Shown: positions 13,369 through 24,753, numbered from the stretch's first letter. The stretch is DNA of 64,000 nt from Eleginops maclovinus (GCF_036324505.1 NC_086361.1:2730916-2794915); one strand, 5' to 3'. Made by a program: numbers and translations. The notes: generated by a model not told the origin, from the sequence alone.

Positions 13369-13715
13369 CTTAATATATTCCAAACCACATCCAGCATTAT
13401 TTCTGAAACACTTCTCGGAGTTTACCACTAGAACAGAGACATTATATGTATTATATATACAACAACTCTAAGTCCCTCCTGCAGACATCCTGCTGAACAC
13501 ACAGACACACAGAGGTGCTGCGGAGGGGATTCAGCTCATGACTGTATATGGGGGACGATAGGTTGAGAGGTGTCACGTGGGCGGGACGTTGCCAGGAGTT
13601 CAATGTAAAGCCGTCCCACTTGTCCGATATGACTTCATATCGGCAGCAAATCTGGATCAGCTCTTTGTACCTCTTTGAGATGTGGGTAAGGAGGAAAAGA
13701 GAGAGGGTTGTATTT

Positions 13716-13857
13716 TTCTTAAGTATATTGGACTGTATTTTTGTAATATGTAGGATGACGTTATATATAAGCCATACTATACCAAGTTCTGATTTTATTT
13801 TCTTTCACCTGAAATAAGGAGAGTAACAATGCTAGGGAGGCTAATGTCAGTCGTAAG
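13716..13857. other. Unassigned spacer
   Basis: Short non-coding sequence between the MITE remnant and a LINE tail; possibly the diverged right end of the MITE. Confidence 0.4.
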
Positions 13858-14250
13858 CTTCAAGGTTCAAGGGTTTTTATTGTCCGATGCACAGTAGTTA
13901 CAGTGTAGTTATGGCACTGAAAATCTTAGATCCCGAGCTCCTCCAACAATGCAGCGTATTATAAATAGGACTTAAGACAAAATAATAACAAGAAATAGTG
14001 CAAAATGAAAGACATTAGTTTAAATTAGAGTGAAATAGTGCTGGTGTTGTGTTAGACCAGTCTATTAGTAGTGCAGATGAAATATATACAAGTCAGAAAA
14101 ATAAAGGAACACAATAAGCTAAAATATGCATGGAATGTTGAGTGATCAAGTTATGCAGGATTCTATGAACATGTATATAATTAAATACATAATAACAGGA
14201 TGTAAATTAAAGATGATATACTGTACATTGAAATACAAATAAAAACTGCT
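13858..14250 (-). mobile_element. L2/Rex-like LINE 3' end, minus strand
   Basis: At 13858 the plus strand reads TTCAAGGTTCAAGGGTTTTT followed by ATTGTC. Its reverse complement, GACAATAAAAACCCTTGAACC, is the typical L2-type 3' terminus with short tandem tail. The same kind of tail is seen in forward orientation at 39650-39690. Only 3'UTR-like sequence remains; no RT coding. The upstream limit near 14250 is a guess. Confidence 0.6.
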
Positions 14251-14932
14251 CCTAACTATTAAGACAACAAATTAAATGAATAGTGCGATGCTACCAGATA
14301 AATGTTTCGGATCATGGAGGCACAAGGAGTTAAAAGAAGTAAATATACTGCATTGAAATATGAAACCCTGACACGCCAAGGAAATCCCAGGCAAGGTGTT
14401 AGCTGCCCCTTGTCCACCAGCAGGCTGACAGTACATCCATCCCCTGCTGCTACTAACCTCACTATATATTGACTCCGGATCGATCTCCAATGAATTTGTG
14501 TATCTGTTTGCCTAACTGACCATCGTATTTGGGCAAGGTATTATAAAAAATAGGTCTCTGACTGGCGAAGACCTCAGAATCTGTATTGACCGCCAGTCAA
14601 GCAGATATTATGACAAAGAAGGAAGGTACCTGGATGGGTTGATCTTAAGTATGCACTGCAGGAGAACACAGTCCTGTTATACCCTTTCTCTGTTACAGCT
14701 CTTTCACATTTCCCTTCTGGCCAGGCAGTCACACAGGCAGTTGCACTCGGTCACAGTCCTTCAGTCGGATCGCTCCGGCGTCATGGTGTGTAATTGTGCT
14801 GCTGCAGTATGTACCCACACTCCACTGAAATACATTTTACTTCTTTTCTCAACTGATTTAGAGACGGTAAAGGCAATGAAAAGTCTCTCAATTCATCCAT
14901 TTACCATTTAGTTCAGAGAAAGAAAGAAAGAG
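14251..14932. other. No recognised feature
   Basis: Non-coding sequence; a short GAAA repeat lies immediately before 14933. No exon recognised. Confidence 0.5.
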
Positions 14933-15483
14933 CAGAGGTGGGAGAAGTACTCAGATCTTGTACTTGAGTAAAAGTAGAAGTACTCAGATCTTGTACTTGA
15001 GTAAAAGTAGAAGTACTCAGGTCTTGTACTTGAGTAAAAGTAGAAGTACCAGAGTGTAGGAATACTCTGTCACAGTAAAAGTAGAAGTACCAGAGTGTAG
15101 GAATACTCTGTCACAGTAAAAGTCCTGCATTCTAAATGTTCCTCCAGTGAAAGAAGTACTCTCCTCTAAATGTACTTAAAGTAGCGACAGTAAAAGTAGG
15201 CATTGTTTGATTGGTCCATTTCAGAATAATATCTCCGATATGTTTTATAATTATTGATCATTAAAGTGTTCTCAGAGCTGGTAAAGGTGCAGCTAGTTTG
15301 AATGGCTTTGTATGTATAGAAACTAAAGGGATTAAATAAATGTAGTGGAGTAAAAGCACACCATTAACCTCTGAATTTTAGTGGGGTAGAAGTACAAAGC
15401 ATACAAACATGGAAATACTCAAGTACAAGCCCCTCAAAAGTGTGCTTAGGTATAGTACTTGAAAAATGTAGTGCCCACCACGG
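14933..15483 (+). mobile_element. Non-autonomous hAT, family 'AGTACTTGAGTAAAAGT'
   Basis: Starts CAGAGGTGGGAGAAGTACTC and ends GTAGTGCCCACCACGG, imperfect inverted repeats. Flanked by AGAAAGAG (14925-14932) and ACAAAGAG (15484-15491), an 8-bp duplication with one mismatch. The left part contains a 33-bp unit (AGAAGTACTCAGATCTTGTA...) in three tandem copies, then a 41-bp unit (AGAAGTACCAGAGTGTAGGA...) in two. A second, diverged copy of the family lies at about 29470-29965. Confidence 0.8.
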
Positions 15484-16769
15484 ACAAAGAGAATAAAACC
15501 GGTATAAAAGAAAGACTGCTTTCTGCAAGGATTCCCAGCACCAGAGCAGTGTGAGTGTTGGGTCATTTACATGCAGTTTGTGCAGACTGGTCACACATTA
15601 GTCAGTGCTGCTGCTGGCTCTGCTCTGTGCCTTCCACCATTTGGGATCTTTTTGCATACCAGATGGAAAGAAGGGCGAAAAAAGGCTGAATCCTCTCCCA
15701 GGCCCTGCTTTTTATCAAGCCACACCAGTTGGGTAAAAATAGACTGACCGGTGCTGTTAATTGTGCTGTAATTACGCCTCCCTTAGTGCCAGCATGAAGT
15801 GGAACCTCTGAGTCCCAGAGAGCCGGCTAATGTAGGTCAAAGGCTCCTCAAGAAACTGACATGTTGATTCAGTGAGGAGCCCAGCCTGGGTCTTACAATA
15901 GTGTAATTATAACCCATGCTCTCAAATATTCTAGCTTAATATTGTATGTATTGTGTTTTTCCATTTCCAATTACCTCCTCCTGATTCGTTCCTTTTTTTA
16001 AAAACATACCCTTTTTTACTTTAATACTGTCATCATCATTAATAATAAATACGGTGTTGATGGATTTGTAGATGTTTCTTTTCCAGCTTTGTCTTTCAAA
16101 GTGTTATACATTTTCAGTAGTTTGCATTCATCTGGTGCACTTTGAGAGCTTAATTGTGACGCTAAATCAGAGAAAATGTTGTCCTCTTGCAAAAAAAAGT
16201 ATAACAAATTCAAAAATGAATCAATAATCGCTTGAATAACTTGAAGAACTGAAGCCTGTGTTTTTTTTTTTATTGTTTCTATTGCAACAGTATCTTGTTA
16301 ATGTATCTCCGCTGTGTGATAGAATAGCGTTGATATTATTAGCTCTTCGTGCTGTTATGTGTTTGTTTGACCGTTACAACCAACCGGGAGTAGCTTGCTC
16401 TCAAACTTTGTATGAATGAGCTTCACCGTCCGACAGTGAGGAGGCAAATCCGCATACGGAGATCAAAGTAACTCACTCACCGGCACACTTGCCTCAACAA
16501 ATGAACTTTTTCATCTTTATTCTGGTAGTTTCTGTATAAAAGGTGTTTCACAGTAATGTCACCATGGCTGGAAAATGTATGAATGGTGCAATGTCTGGAT
16601 TGTTCTGAGCGGGATATTACAGAGAATGGACTTGGGCTACTGTCTCATTTACTAAATAACACCGTTGTTACCAAAAGCACATGTATTTAGTTTTTCTGGG
16701 CAGCATTTGTTTAGTGACAGCAGTATCTCAGTGCCAGTTCTCCTTCTTCCAACACTGAAACAAATGTAA
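15484..16769. other. No recognised feature
   Basis: Non-coding sequence between two mobile elements, probably in gabbr1 5' flanking or 5'UTR intron. No exon, RNA gene or tandem repeat was recognised. Confidence 0.45.
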
Positions 16770-16940
16770 GATTGACTTTAATTAAATGTATTATGTCAAA
16801 GGGTTTCACATAACTGTATTAGGTTAGTTGAAAGCAATAATACTAAGTTGAACCTAATATTTTTGATCTAAACTTAATATTGCTTTCAACTAACCTAACC
16901 AAAATGTGTTGCCATAATACACTTATTTAAAGTCAACCTT
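16770..16940. mobile_element. Fold-back MITE, about 170 bp
   Basis: The segment is almost entirely self-complementary. Outer arms TTGACTTTAATTAAATGTAT and its imperfect inverse (16772-16795 with 16914-16937) enclose perfect 21-bp inner arms at 16819-16839 and 16878-16898 (TTAGGTTAGTTGAAAGCAAT...). The central loop is about 38 bp. No coding capacity. Probably a palindromic MITE; the family is not assigned. Confidence 0.7.
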
Positions 16941-17368
16941 TCAGTTTGTTCAGTGAACGTGCCCTTAAGCAAGGCACAGACCTCTAACTACTCCTCCCCA
17001 ATAATTAATATGAACAGGTCCTGTTTGTGCATGTGTGTGTGTGTTTGGAAAATACAAGAGATAGCAATTTTCCATTATGGCAACTTTGGAAAATTATTTC
17101 CCCCAACACTGTTGTTACACAGTAAGAACAGTAAACAAACTCCACACACACATCTGATACAGAACTCTTTCTCAGTTGCTGTTGTAGCCGACAGTCCTCC
17201 CGCCCCGGCCTTGCTATAATGTGACTGACTTGCAAGAATCCCCTGTTGCTAAAGGCATACAGCTACTGCTGCAACTATCGCATCATTTCTATGGTAGTTG
17301 CAGCAGCTGTCTGTTTCCCTGCCAGTTCCTCTTTTATATTTATTCTCCTCTCTGTTCTGTTACTCAGG
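16941..17368. other. Probable 5'UTR intron sequence ahead of gabbr1 exon
   Basis: No coding exon seen. The last bases form a good 3' splice signal: a pyrimidine-rich run (TCTCCTCTCTGTTCTGTTAC) ending in TCAG at 17368, which implies that at least one non-coding exon lies further upstream. Confidence 0.5.
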
Positions 17369-17451
17369 TGGAGGGATGGCGCTCTCATTTCTTCTCTCCT
17401 GCTCTGCCATCTTGCCCCTTCTCAGAGTGTCTGCCTATAATACCTCTGCCG
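17369..17451 (+). CDS. gabbr1 first coding exon (signal peptide)
   Basis: ATG at 17376 starts a 25-codon stretch MALSFLLSCSAILPLLRVSA followed by YNTSA and a split glycine codon, ending at a GTAAGT donor (17452). It encodes a hydrophobic signal peptide and the start of the mature N-terminus. Spliced to the exon at 25108 it reads NTSAGC then AIIRPP, which parallels the N-terminus of vertebrate GABA-B receptor subunit 1a just before sushi domain 1. An Asn-X-Ser glycosylation site (NTS) is present. The start is preceded by GTGGAGGG after a probable acceptor at 17368, so the 5'UTR is likely split. Product: metabotropic GABA receptor subunit, plasma membrane, neuronal; the identification rests on the joined exons. 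Confidence 0.85.
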
Positions 17452-17682
17452 GTAAGTGTTTGTTTCTGACAAAATGTCTCCAGTTGTTTGTTCTTGAATG
17501 TGTTTTGCACCTACTGTATGTAGAGGGGTGAACATGACAGTATACAAATGTTTCCAGATTTGTATCCATTAACATAACAACATCTGGCTTTGACAGGAGG
17601 ATTACCCAAGAATGTTTGTGTTCATTTTCAATGCAGGTGAGTATTTAGTTGCTCTACTGGGACATGTCTCCGTGCTTTAATG

Positions 17683-17959
17683 CAGGGGGTCTTTTTTTCA
17701 GAGCAAGGACCCTCAACTAATGGAGAGATGGAGCAGGGACCCCCTATTATATATTGTGTAAAATTGTGTGTCACTGAATGTGTGCCTTGCTGACTGAAAG
17801 ATAACGTCTTCTGCCTCCATTTATACGTTCGCTACAATATGTGGGATGCATGTTAATGTGTATTCAAAAACATTTGAATTGGTAAAAAAAAAAACATATA
17901 TAGTATTAAAAAATGTCTAATCAACCAAAGATTTTGCGACCCCCCTGTTAAGACCCCTG
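17683..17959 (+). mobile_element. Small hAT MITE, 277 bp
   Basis: Begins CAGGGGGTCTT and ends AAGACCCCTG. Flanked by a perfect 8-bp duplication CTTTAATG (17675-17682 and 17960-17967). No coding capacity. Confidence 0.88.
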
Positions 17960-18009
17960 CTTTAATGTTCAAAAAGCTCTTTATTTTTCTCATTCTGCTG
18001 CTGCACCTC

Positions 18010-18345
18010 TTTTGACCCTCTGTCTGAAACCAGAGCCCAGTCTGCTCTGATTGGTTAGCTGGTCGGCTCTGTTCTGATTGGTCAACCGCTTAGAGATGTC
18101 CCGCCCCTTAGCCTATCACGTACAATTTGTTGGAGCGATAGCCAATAGAAGCGCTAGTGTAACATAGTGATGTCCCTATGTTACAGAAATAAACAAAGGG
18201 AAGCGTTTAAGGCATGGGGCGAGTTTGTGGGAGAGAGAACACAGGGATTTTATCCTTTGCAGACCATTTACATGCACTAAAACCTATATAACACGGGGAA
18301 AGGGTAAACCCCTAGTAACCATAGAAACAGGATGATAGACTATAT
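18010..18345 (+). mobile_element. Fragment of a TTAA-type MITE, copy 3
   Basis: Contains the phrases TGTCCCGCCCCTTAGCCTAT, GCGATAGCCAATAG, ATGTCCCTATGTTAC and ACCATTTACATGCACTAAAA. The last part is shared with 23575-23690, and the first part is seen in reverse at about 22770-22840. I recall these blocks as part of the same fish repeat family as the TTAA MITE, but the link is not shown inside this window. Confidence 0.5.
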
Positions 18346-18659
18346 AGCATGTCCAGCAGTAACCGCTGCCCTTTTATTTTTATTACAAACCAAGACACAT
18401 GAGCCACAAAACTCTGACAACCATTTCTGTCCCTAAGGCAACTCATCAACCCAGTACCTCTGGATCTCCACATATTGCGATTCATCATGTGCGCCAAGAT
18501 CTTAACAACGCATGTATCAGAATGCTGCTTGTTGATTGCTTATCATTCACCACAGTGTCCCCCTGAAACTAGTTGGCAACCTAGCACCCTGAACTTGAGT
18601 TCCACACTTTAGGTATTGAACTTCCTTAGAAACAAATAATTTATTTTTACCATTTCAGA

Positions 18660-18920
18660 ATGGTGGTCACATTCCCTCCACTCTACTGCTGAAGCACCCC
18701 CAGGCGGTGTGCTCAGCCCCTTCCTGTTCACGCTGAAGTGTTTTGAAGTTTGCGGATGAAACTACCATATTTTGGCTGGATTTCACACAATGTAGAACTT
18801 CACACACAGAGTAAACAAACCATCTTGCATGGCGGTGCTCAAAGAACTATTTATTTTTCAACCTCAGCAAAAGCAAAGAAATTATTGTAGATTTCAGAAA
18901 AAAAGGAAGAGAAGACACAC
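18660..18920 (+). pseudogene. Fragment of L2-like reverse transcriptase
   Basis: Broken reading frames recover typical RT phrases. GGTGTGCTCAGCCCCTTCCT (near 18708) gives GVLSPF. 18741-18760 gives a degenerate KFADETT in another frame. Near 18860 the translation reads SKSKEIIVDFRKKG, the conserved block after the catalytic loop. The fragment is short, frameshifted and lacks both ends. It parallels the better copy at 36628-36870. Confidence 0.65.
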
Positions 18921-19344
18921 ACACACACACACTGTTTCATCTTGGCTCTAGTTCGTATTGAACACGAATAAGACAACATTCTTCAGCCAAATGCAACTAT
19001 CACTCTGTGTTAAATAAACAATAAACTATACTTGTTGCCATATATCCCTTAACTAGAATCCTGCTTGTTTCATCTTACAGTACACTGCAGATTACACACA
19101 AACATCTTCATAACATATGAATGAAGCAGTGTCGTGAAGATGCGAAGGGGTCTCACTGCAGGTCTGATCAAGGATTCAAGGGTCCTAAAGCAATACTCTA
19201 GGAAATTTACAAATGCAGTCTTGGAGTGTTTGATGATGTGATAGTTTGGTCAGCAGCGATTTAGCGCAACTGATAGCTCAACATGTGTCATACAATGGTT
19301 TTGCGGTCAACCAAGTCAACCAAACTTTTTGGTCATATTAATAA

Positions 19345-20600
19345 TACATGTGATTTATATAGCGCTTTTTGTGGTGCTTTACAAGCAAATAAAGAAAAAT
19401 AACAACAAAAGTGAAAAATGCTAAGCTAGGTGGGATAAGGGGGATGGGTTAGAGCAGTTTAGGAGTTGAAGGCAAGAGTCTAAAGGTGAGTTTTGAAGGC
19501 TTTTGGAATGACGTGGGAGTTTTGGCAGATCGGATGTGACTGGGGAGGGAGTTCCAGAGTGAGGGGTGTTAGCGAATATTTTGCTTAGGTGTTTAACCTT
19601 TGACCTAGTTCATTATTTTCTCTTTCCTCTGTCTCCCCTATTCCCATGGCATAGGTCTTTGGCCTTCGGGTTACTGTAATCTCCCTTAAGGAGGGGCAGC
19701 CTGGGCGCTTTGCTGATGCCAGTCTATGACCGAGCACAAACTGACCTGAGATAGTTTATTGTTCAGGGATGTCTAGAAGCCCCTCTTATCTGGAACGTAG
19801 GTTCCCTGACGCACATTATTTGCCAATGTGCGAAAGCGTTAGTTAGATTTAGGATCCATATTTGTTTAGTTTCCGAACTGGTTAAAACCTCGGACCGCAG
19901 GAGAAATCTTCAGAATTGGTCGGGCAACCACTCTGTCAACTCGTGGCTGCAGCAAAAGTCTTGTCAATTCTCCGGCCATTAATTTCATAATAAATATTCA
20001 GTGTTTGCCATCAAAGTTTCAGCTCTCCCCGTGTCTCTCTGAGTTTCGTCTCCGTTGCTTCAGAAGTTTCCATCACAAGGGGGAGACTGCGAAGACCTGG
20101 TTGCCGCAGTTCCGGAGCTTCGTTCTGATGGGCTGCAGTAGGTTAGCATCAGCAAACCTTAGGTGACGGGTGGGGGTGTGTCGTCGGATGAGGTCACAGA
20201 CGTAGGGGAGGGCTAGGTTGTTGAGGACTGTAACTGAAAAGTAAGATTTTAAAGTCAGTAAGATTTGATGGGGAGCCAGTGGAGGTGTTCGAGGATAGGG
20301 GTGATGTGGTCGGAGTGTCGGGTGGTGTTAAGCATGGGGGCAGCAGAGTTTTGGACATATTGGTTTTTTTTGAGGATATATGCAAGTGAACCATAAAGAA
20401 TACTGTTGCTGTAATCAAGACGGGATGTTATGAAAGCATGGATGCGAGTTTCAGCGGCGGTGGATGGTGGGAAGGGTCTGATTCGGCCGATGTTCTTTAA
20501 ATGGAGGAAGGCGATTTTGTGACTTGGTTAACATGAGGGAGGAAAGTGAGGGTGGGGTGGAGGATGATGCAAAGGTTACTAATATTGTTTTTTTTGGAGG
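19345..20600 (-). mobile_element. Decayed LINE (RT C-terminal region and 3'UTR), minus strand
   Basis: On the minus strand two frames give the RT C-terminal region of a LINE: ILHPTLTFLPHVNQVTKS, then after a frameshift near 20505 HLKNIGRIR, HAFITSRLDY and NSAAPMLNTTR-like blocks down to about 20290. The plus-strand phrase GATTTATATAGCGCTTTTTG near 19352 is the reverse of a 3'UTR ending familiar from high-copy fish LINEs. The copy is full of stops. It is interrupted by the solo LTR at 19567-20077. Confidence 0.7.
19562..20082 (+). mobile_element. Solo LTR with 5-bp duplications
   Basis: A 511-bp unit at 19567-20077 starts TGTTAGCG and ends CATCACA (TG...CA). It is flanked by AGGGG on both sides (19562-19566 and 20078-20082). 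A polyadenylation signal AATAAA lies at 19989-19994, about 80 bp before the end, which supports plus orientation. The host LINE sequence continues correctly when the LTR and one duplication are removed. No internal retroelement genes remain, as expected after recombination between two LTRs. Five-bp duplications suit a Ty3/gypsy or retrovirus-like parent; which one is unknown. Confidence 0.85.
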
Positions 20601-21175
20601 GCATCAAACATCTACTTGTCATGTTGTTTAGGCTTTTATAATGCTTCATTAGTTTGAACCAATACAATAGAGTGGTGCAGTGATTACATATGTTTGTAAG
20701 TGGACCGGAAGTTAGCATTGCAAGGGCTCTCTCAACAAAAAGCAATGGGAGTTCTCCATTGGATAAGCAAATTTCAGCTCTGCGGCAAACATGTTGATGA
20801 TATTAAGCAGCATAATCTCAACATGTTACACCAATTTGTAGTTTTTTAAGAAAAAATTGCCAAAAGTAAAAAAATCTAACGCTAGGCTATAGAGGAACTA
20901 CATGACGCGGGCGTGGCTGGGTGTCACTACTGCTAAGCTAAAGGCGGCTAATGTTTGACGTGATAACGTTTAGTAGCCTCAGTGGTTGGCAAACACCTTT
21001 TTCATGACACATAGAAGCTTTGAATTTTCATGAGGGGTGTTTACTGAAAATCTCTAAAGCTTGTGTTTACCAGTCCTTTTATCAGACTTCTAACAACAAC
21101 ACTTTCGAAAAAAAAAAAAAAAAGGCGAGGGAGCCAGAAGCTGGAAAATGCTGACTCATTCCTGCACTATTACAC
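20601..21175 (+). repeat. Interspersed repeat, family A, copy 2
   Basis: Shares GGCTATAGAGGAACTACAT and the phrase CATTGGATA with 25225-25560. It shares GCTAAGCTAAAGG, GGCTAATGTT, AATGCTGACTC and CATTCCTGCAC with 1000-1335. An A-run of about 17 lies at 21109-21123. No coding capacity. Confidence 0.6.
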
Positions 21176-22690
21176 CTGCTTTCTCACAGTAGTGTGTAGG
21201 TAACTAAGACAATGTTTCTGGGTAGATATTAGATCTGCATGCCTCTGTTTGTATTCAGTTCAACACCAAGGTCTCTGTCCTTTTTCCATCTTTCTTATCA
21301 GTTTCCCTCTGAGCATGACATTGTTGCCAAAGCTCGTACTGGTCAAGCACCATTTCCCATCTCTAACAGCCTAGCTTTGGCAGGCTCACCTAGCTCTACA
21401 TTTAAAAACCAATCTGCAACCAACCGGAGCCGAGGGCACTAATGAATATTTGGTGTAAACTCGCAGTGTTTATTAGGGCTCCTTTATATCCGCGCTCACG
21501 CTTTGACACTAATGCTCAGAGGCAAATGTCAGATCTCTGTAATACAGACATAAACCTGCTGTCACATTAGTTAACTGTCACTCCCTCTTTTTGCTGAGAG
21601 GTGGTGCAAGGCTGTTTGTTATGGAAGTCACGTTTGCTGGTCTTTCCTGGCCTGTAGTGAGCGATGCGGTGACTGTGTAGTAATTAGGGTTTAACACTGT
21701 GGGTGCAACTGGGTGGAATAGCAGGCTGCAGATGTATTACCCCCAGGGAAGGGAAGGATAATCACATGCACAGAAAAATACTTGTGTCGCTCCGGTGAAT
21801 CAGAGCTTTTGAAGTGAACTGGAAGGGAACGAGGAATGCCGGCACACACAGGAGGCTCTGAGGAGATGCTACTCCCCTGGACTGATGGATTTCATGTGCT
21901 TTAATGGATTACTGATGGCCATAGTGAGAGGCCAGGTGGTGGGTGGTGTGTATCACGGGTCATTTCACATCTACATCAAAGCTAGGCTGACATCTTCATC
22001 AAAGAGTCTATTACTATTCTGCAGGCTTATTTTCCCTCTCTTTTTTTCTCGCACACCAACCTGTTTTTATTAAAGGGAGAGAGAGAGAATGCTGAGGGCG
22101 TATCCCCAGTGTAGTGTAGGTCTGATCTGCCTATATCCATATATTATCTGTCCCCTTCAGGGAGTCTTATTGGATTTAGAGTGAAATAAGGAAAATAACA
22201 CCTCATTTGTAGCTGTTTTTATCATTCTTTATTGTTATTTCTTTCCAAACTTTAATGCCAAGCATTACTGGGTTTAGATCCCTCAGTTTGGAGCATTAAA
22301 TATTAGGAAAATCTCTATGGGCTGAGGATATTGGTATTTTTTTTACCCAATAACAGGTTTTGAACTATTTTGTTGGATGAAGCTTAGTCTACAGTTAAGT
22401 ACATTTAAGTTAATTGTAGGTTCTTGGTGGATATGATTAATAAAGAAAGTTCATCTGTTTGGGTCCTTAGATGTAAGACATGAATATACAGATTACAGTG
22501 GAAATAGTTGCGTTCAATTCAGTTTGTCAACCAGAGAGTTTATTTCGAGTCACTTGCTTATCTTGGTTGCAATTATTTGTAGTTACAACTAAATGGGATT
22601 ACATCAAAAGACTTAAGAATGTGTGTGCTTATTAAAAAAAATAGAATATCCTCTCTAGGTCTATGAACTTTGTTGGAAGTTTCTAATTGT
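21176..22690. other. Intronic sequence, nothing recognised
   Basis: Non-coding sequence within gabbr1 intron 1. Short open frames have no domain. Around 21470-21900 the sequence looks unique rather than repetitive, but conservation cannot be judged here. Confidence 0.45.
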
Positions 22691-23065
22691 GGTATCTCTG
22701 AGGACTGCGGAAAATGTGAGGCATTCAGTGACCTTCAAAAACCTTGTGAGGATTTGGCATCTAGTTTCTTACATTGGCTAGTGCTCCAACACATTGTACG
22801 TGATGGGCTAAGGGGCGGGACATTCCTAAGCGATTCAAAATACAAACATGAACTATACGCTCTAAGGAAACTGCTTAGAGTATGTAAAAAAAAAAGTAGT
22901 TTAAGATTATATAATTGGGATGGCAGAATTACATTTCCGTCCCTTTCCAAATCTCTGCAACCTAAACCTTCTGGCACATCAGTCTCAGTGGGAACATGTT
23001 CATCTCTGCTCGCTTGTCAGACCACAGCTGGCCCCATTAACCATACAGTATCAGATTCACACTGA
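22691..23065 (-). repeat. MITE remnant, reverse orientation
   Basis: The segment near 22770-22825 contains CCAACACATTGTACGTGATG followed by GGCTAAGGGGCGGGACAT. This is the inverted counterpart of 18095-18140. The open frame across it (about 131 codons) has no domain and is explained by the repeat. Confidence 0.5.
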
Positions 23066-23549
23066 CAGATCCACTGCTACATGTGAAACCATAAACTAGC
23101 GCGAGACCCCCTGTGGAGGCTGTCTGCTGGAGGAGTGAGAGTAAGAGAGAGCCTTCAGCAGCAAGCACGCTGCTGCCACTGTGCTTCACAGAGTCTCCAT
23201 CTAGTGGCTGCCTAACAGTCAGACACCTTCTTATTTAAAACAAAGGCTTTCCTCAATATTTTATCTAACTACTTGCTGCAATCTCTTTAGTTTTGTTTTC
23301 ATCTCTTGTTTTTGTTTTTTTGACAAATTAGTGGTCATCTTTCTTTCCTTCTGTCACTAGGAATTATTTTGACCAATTTAAGGGTCAGCAGTTAGGTGTT
23401 TTCTCTTTGCTTTATAGTTTCATCATAAATTCAATTAAAAATTCTAGGTCATCCTGAAGAATGTGACCATCATAGGGCGAAAGTCTTTAAACCATTTATG
23501 GATGGGCAGTGAACCGCTGAGTCCCCAAAAATGTCTTTCCTCAAAGCAT

Positions 23550-23700
23550 TCGTGATATGACATTCAGTTGTTCACAGGGGAAGTGGGGGACTCTGGAGGG
23601 AACACAGAGATTTAGCCTTTGCAGATCATTGACATGCACAAAAACCTATAGAACCCACTACAGGAAAGGGAAAACCCACTCTTAAAAACCTCCTAAAACA
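23550..23700 (+). repeat. MITE fragment related to 18200-18320
   Basis: Shares CCTTTGCAGA, CATGCAC, AAAACCTATA and GGAAAGGG blocks, in the same order and orientation, with 18250-18310. Only this right part of the family is present. Confidence 0.5.
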
Positions 23701-23924
23701 CCTGGTTACTGTAGTCTAAACACATATTTTTCAAGCATGACTACATTCAGTGAAAGAGGGAGGCTCATTTTAATGTTTTTGGGCGACAATGAAAATGTTT
23801 AGAGAAGAAGAGGATACACACATGCACGATTGGTTGCCTTTTTATGGGATTAAATGGCAATAAGTCTTAAAGCATACAGTTGAGGAAATAAGTATTTGAT
23901 CCCCTGCCAATTTAGTTAGTTTAC

Positions 23925-24753
23925 CCACTTACAAAGACATGAACAATCTGCCATTTTGCTTCAGGGGGGTTTCTCTGCTAAGGGGACAGGGTGATTCACC
24001 GCATCGAGGGAATGATGGAGGGGACCATGTATGCACGTAAAATATTGGCTGATAACCTCCTTCCCTCAGTGAGGACACTGAAAATAGGACATGGATAGGT
24101 CTCCCAGCACGACAATGACCCAAAACATACGGCCAAGGCAACTAAGGAGTGGCTAAAGAAGAAGCTGAGGTGTGGGTGATGGAGGGGCCTAGCTGGTCTC
24201 CATCCATAGAACATCTGTGGAAGGAGCTGAAGCTTCCAGTTGCCAAGCATCTGCCTAAAGGATTTTGAGAGGATCTGCAGAGAGGAGAGGACCACAATCC
24301 CTCCTGAGATGTGAGCAAACCTGGTGACCGACTACAAGAAGACATACTTTTATTAATCCCTTACAGGGAAATTGCTTTCTCTACTCTGTTGTGTTGACAG
24401 AGATATAGAGGATATACATGCACAAACACAGAGGAAATACATGCACACACAACCACATGCAGAGGAGAGGTGGCAGAGCAGAGAGGCAGCCAGGTACCGG
24501 GCGCCAAGGGAGCAGATAGAGGTTAAGTGCCTTGCTCAAGGGCACCTCGGCAGTGGCCTAGGAGAAGAACTGGCACCTCTCCAGCTACCAGCTCACTCCA
24601 TATTTTTTTTGGTCTGATCGGGACGTGAACCGGCGACCCTTCGGTCCCAAGACCAAGTCCCTACTGACTGAGCCACTGCCACTGCCCCCCCCCCCAACTA
24701 CATGAAGCATCTGACCTCTGTGCTGTCCAACAAGGTTTTCGACAACAAGAACT
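23925..24753 (+). pseudogene. Tc1 transposase remnant
   Basis: Frame-broken remains of a DDE transposase. The block around the second catalytic Asp ([10 protein letters not shown]) and the following WLKKK helix are visible near 24110-24160. Several stops and frameshifts follow, and the C-terminal codons resume after the SINE. N-terminal helix-turn-helix regions are absent, so the element has an internal deletion as well. Not functional. Confidence 0.8.
24342..24696 (-). mobile_element. tRNA-derived SINE in Tc1
   Basis: Read on the minus strand it begins, after a G-run, with a tRNA-like head: A-box-like GTGGCTCAGTCAGTAGGGAC and B-box-like GGTTCACGTCC. The body contains the complement of CTTGCTCAAGGGCACCTCGG, and the tail ends in CCCTGTAAGGGATTAATAAA. 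Flanked by ACTACAAGAAG (24331-24341) and ACTACATGAAG (24697-24707), an 11-bp duplication with one mismatch. Transcribed by Pol III when intact and mobilised by a LINE. A relative lies at 50175-50485. Confidence 0.85.

Larger units (their letters stand above)
10588..13715 (+). mobile_element. TTAA MITE, copy 2, split by a hAT element
   Basis: Left part 10588-10886 begins TTAA then AGGTCTCC, matching copy 1 at 2164. Right part 13377-13715 continues with ACCACATCCAGCATTATTTC and matches copy 1 up to about GAGAGAGGGTTGTATTTT, after which similarity is lost. The expected right TTAA end is therefore missing or diverged. The middle is the hAT insertion. Confidence 0.75.
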
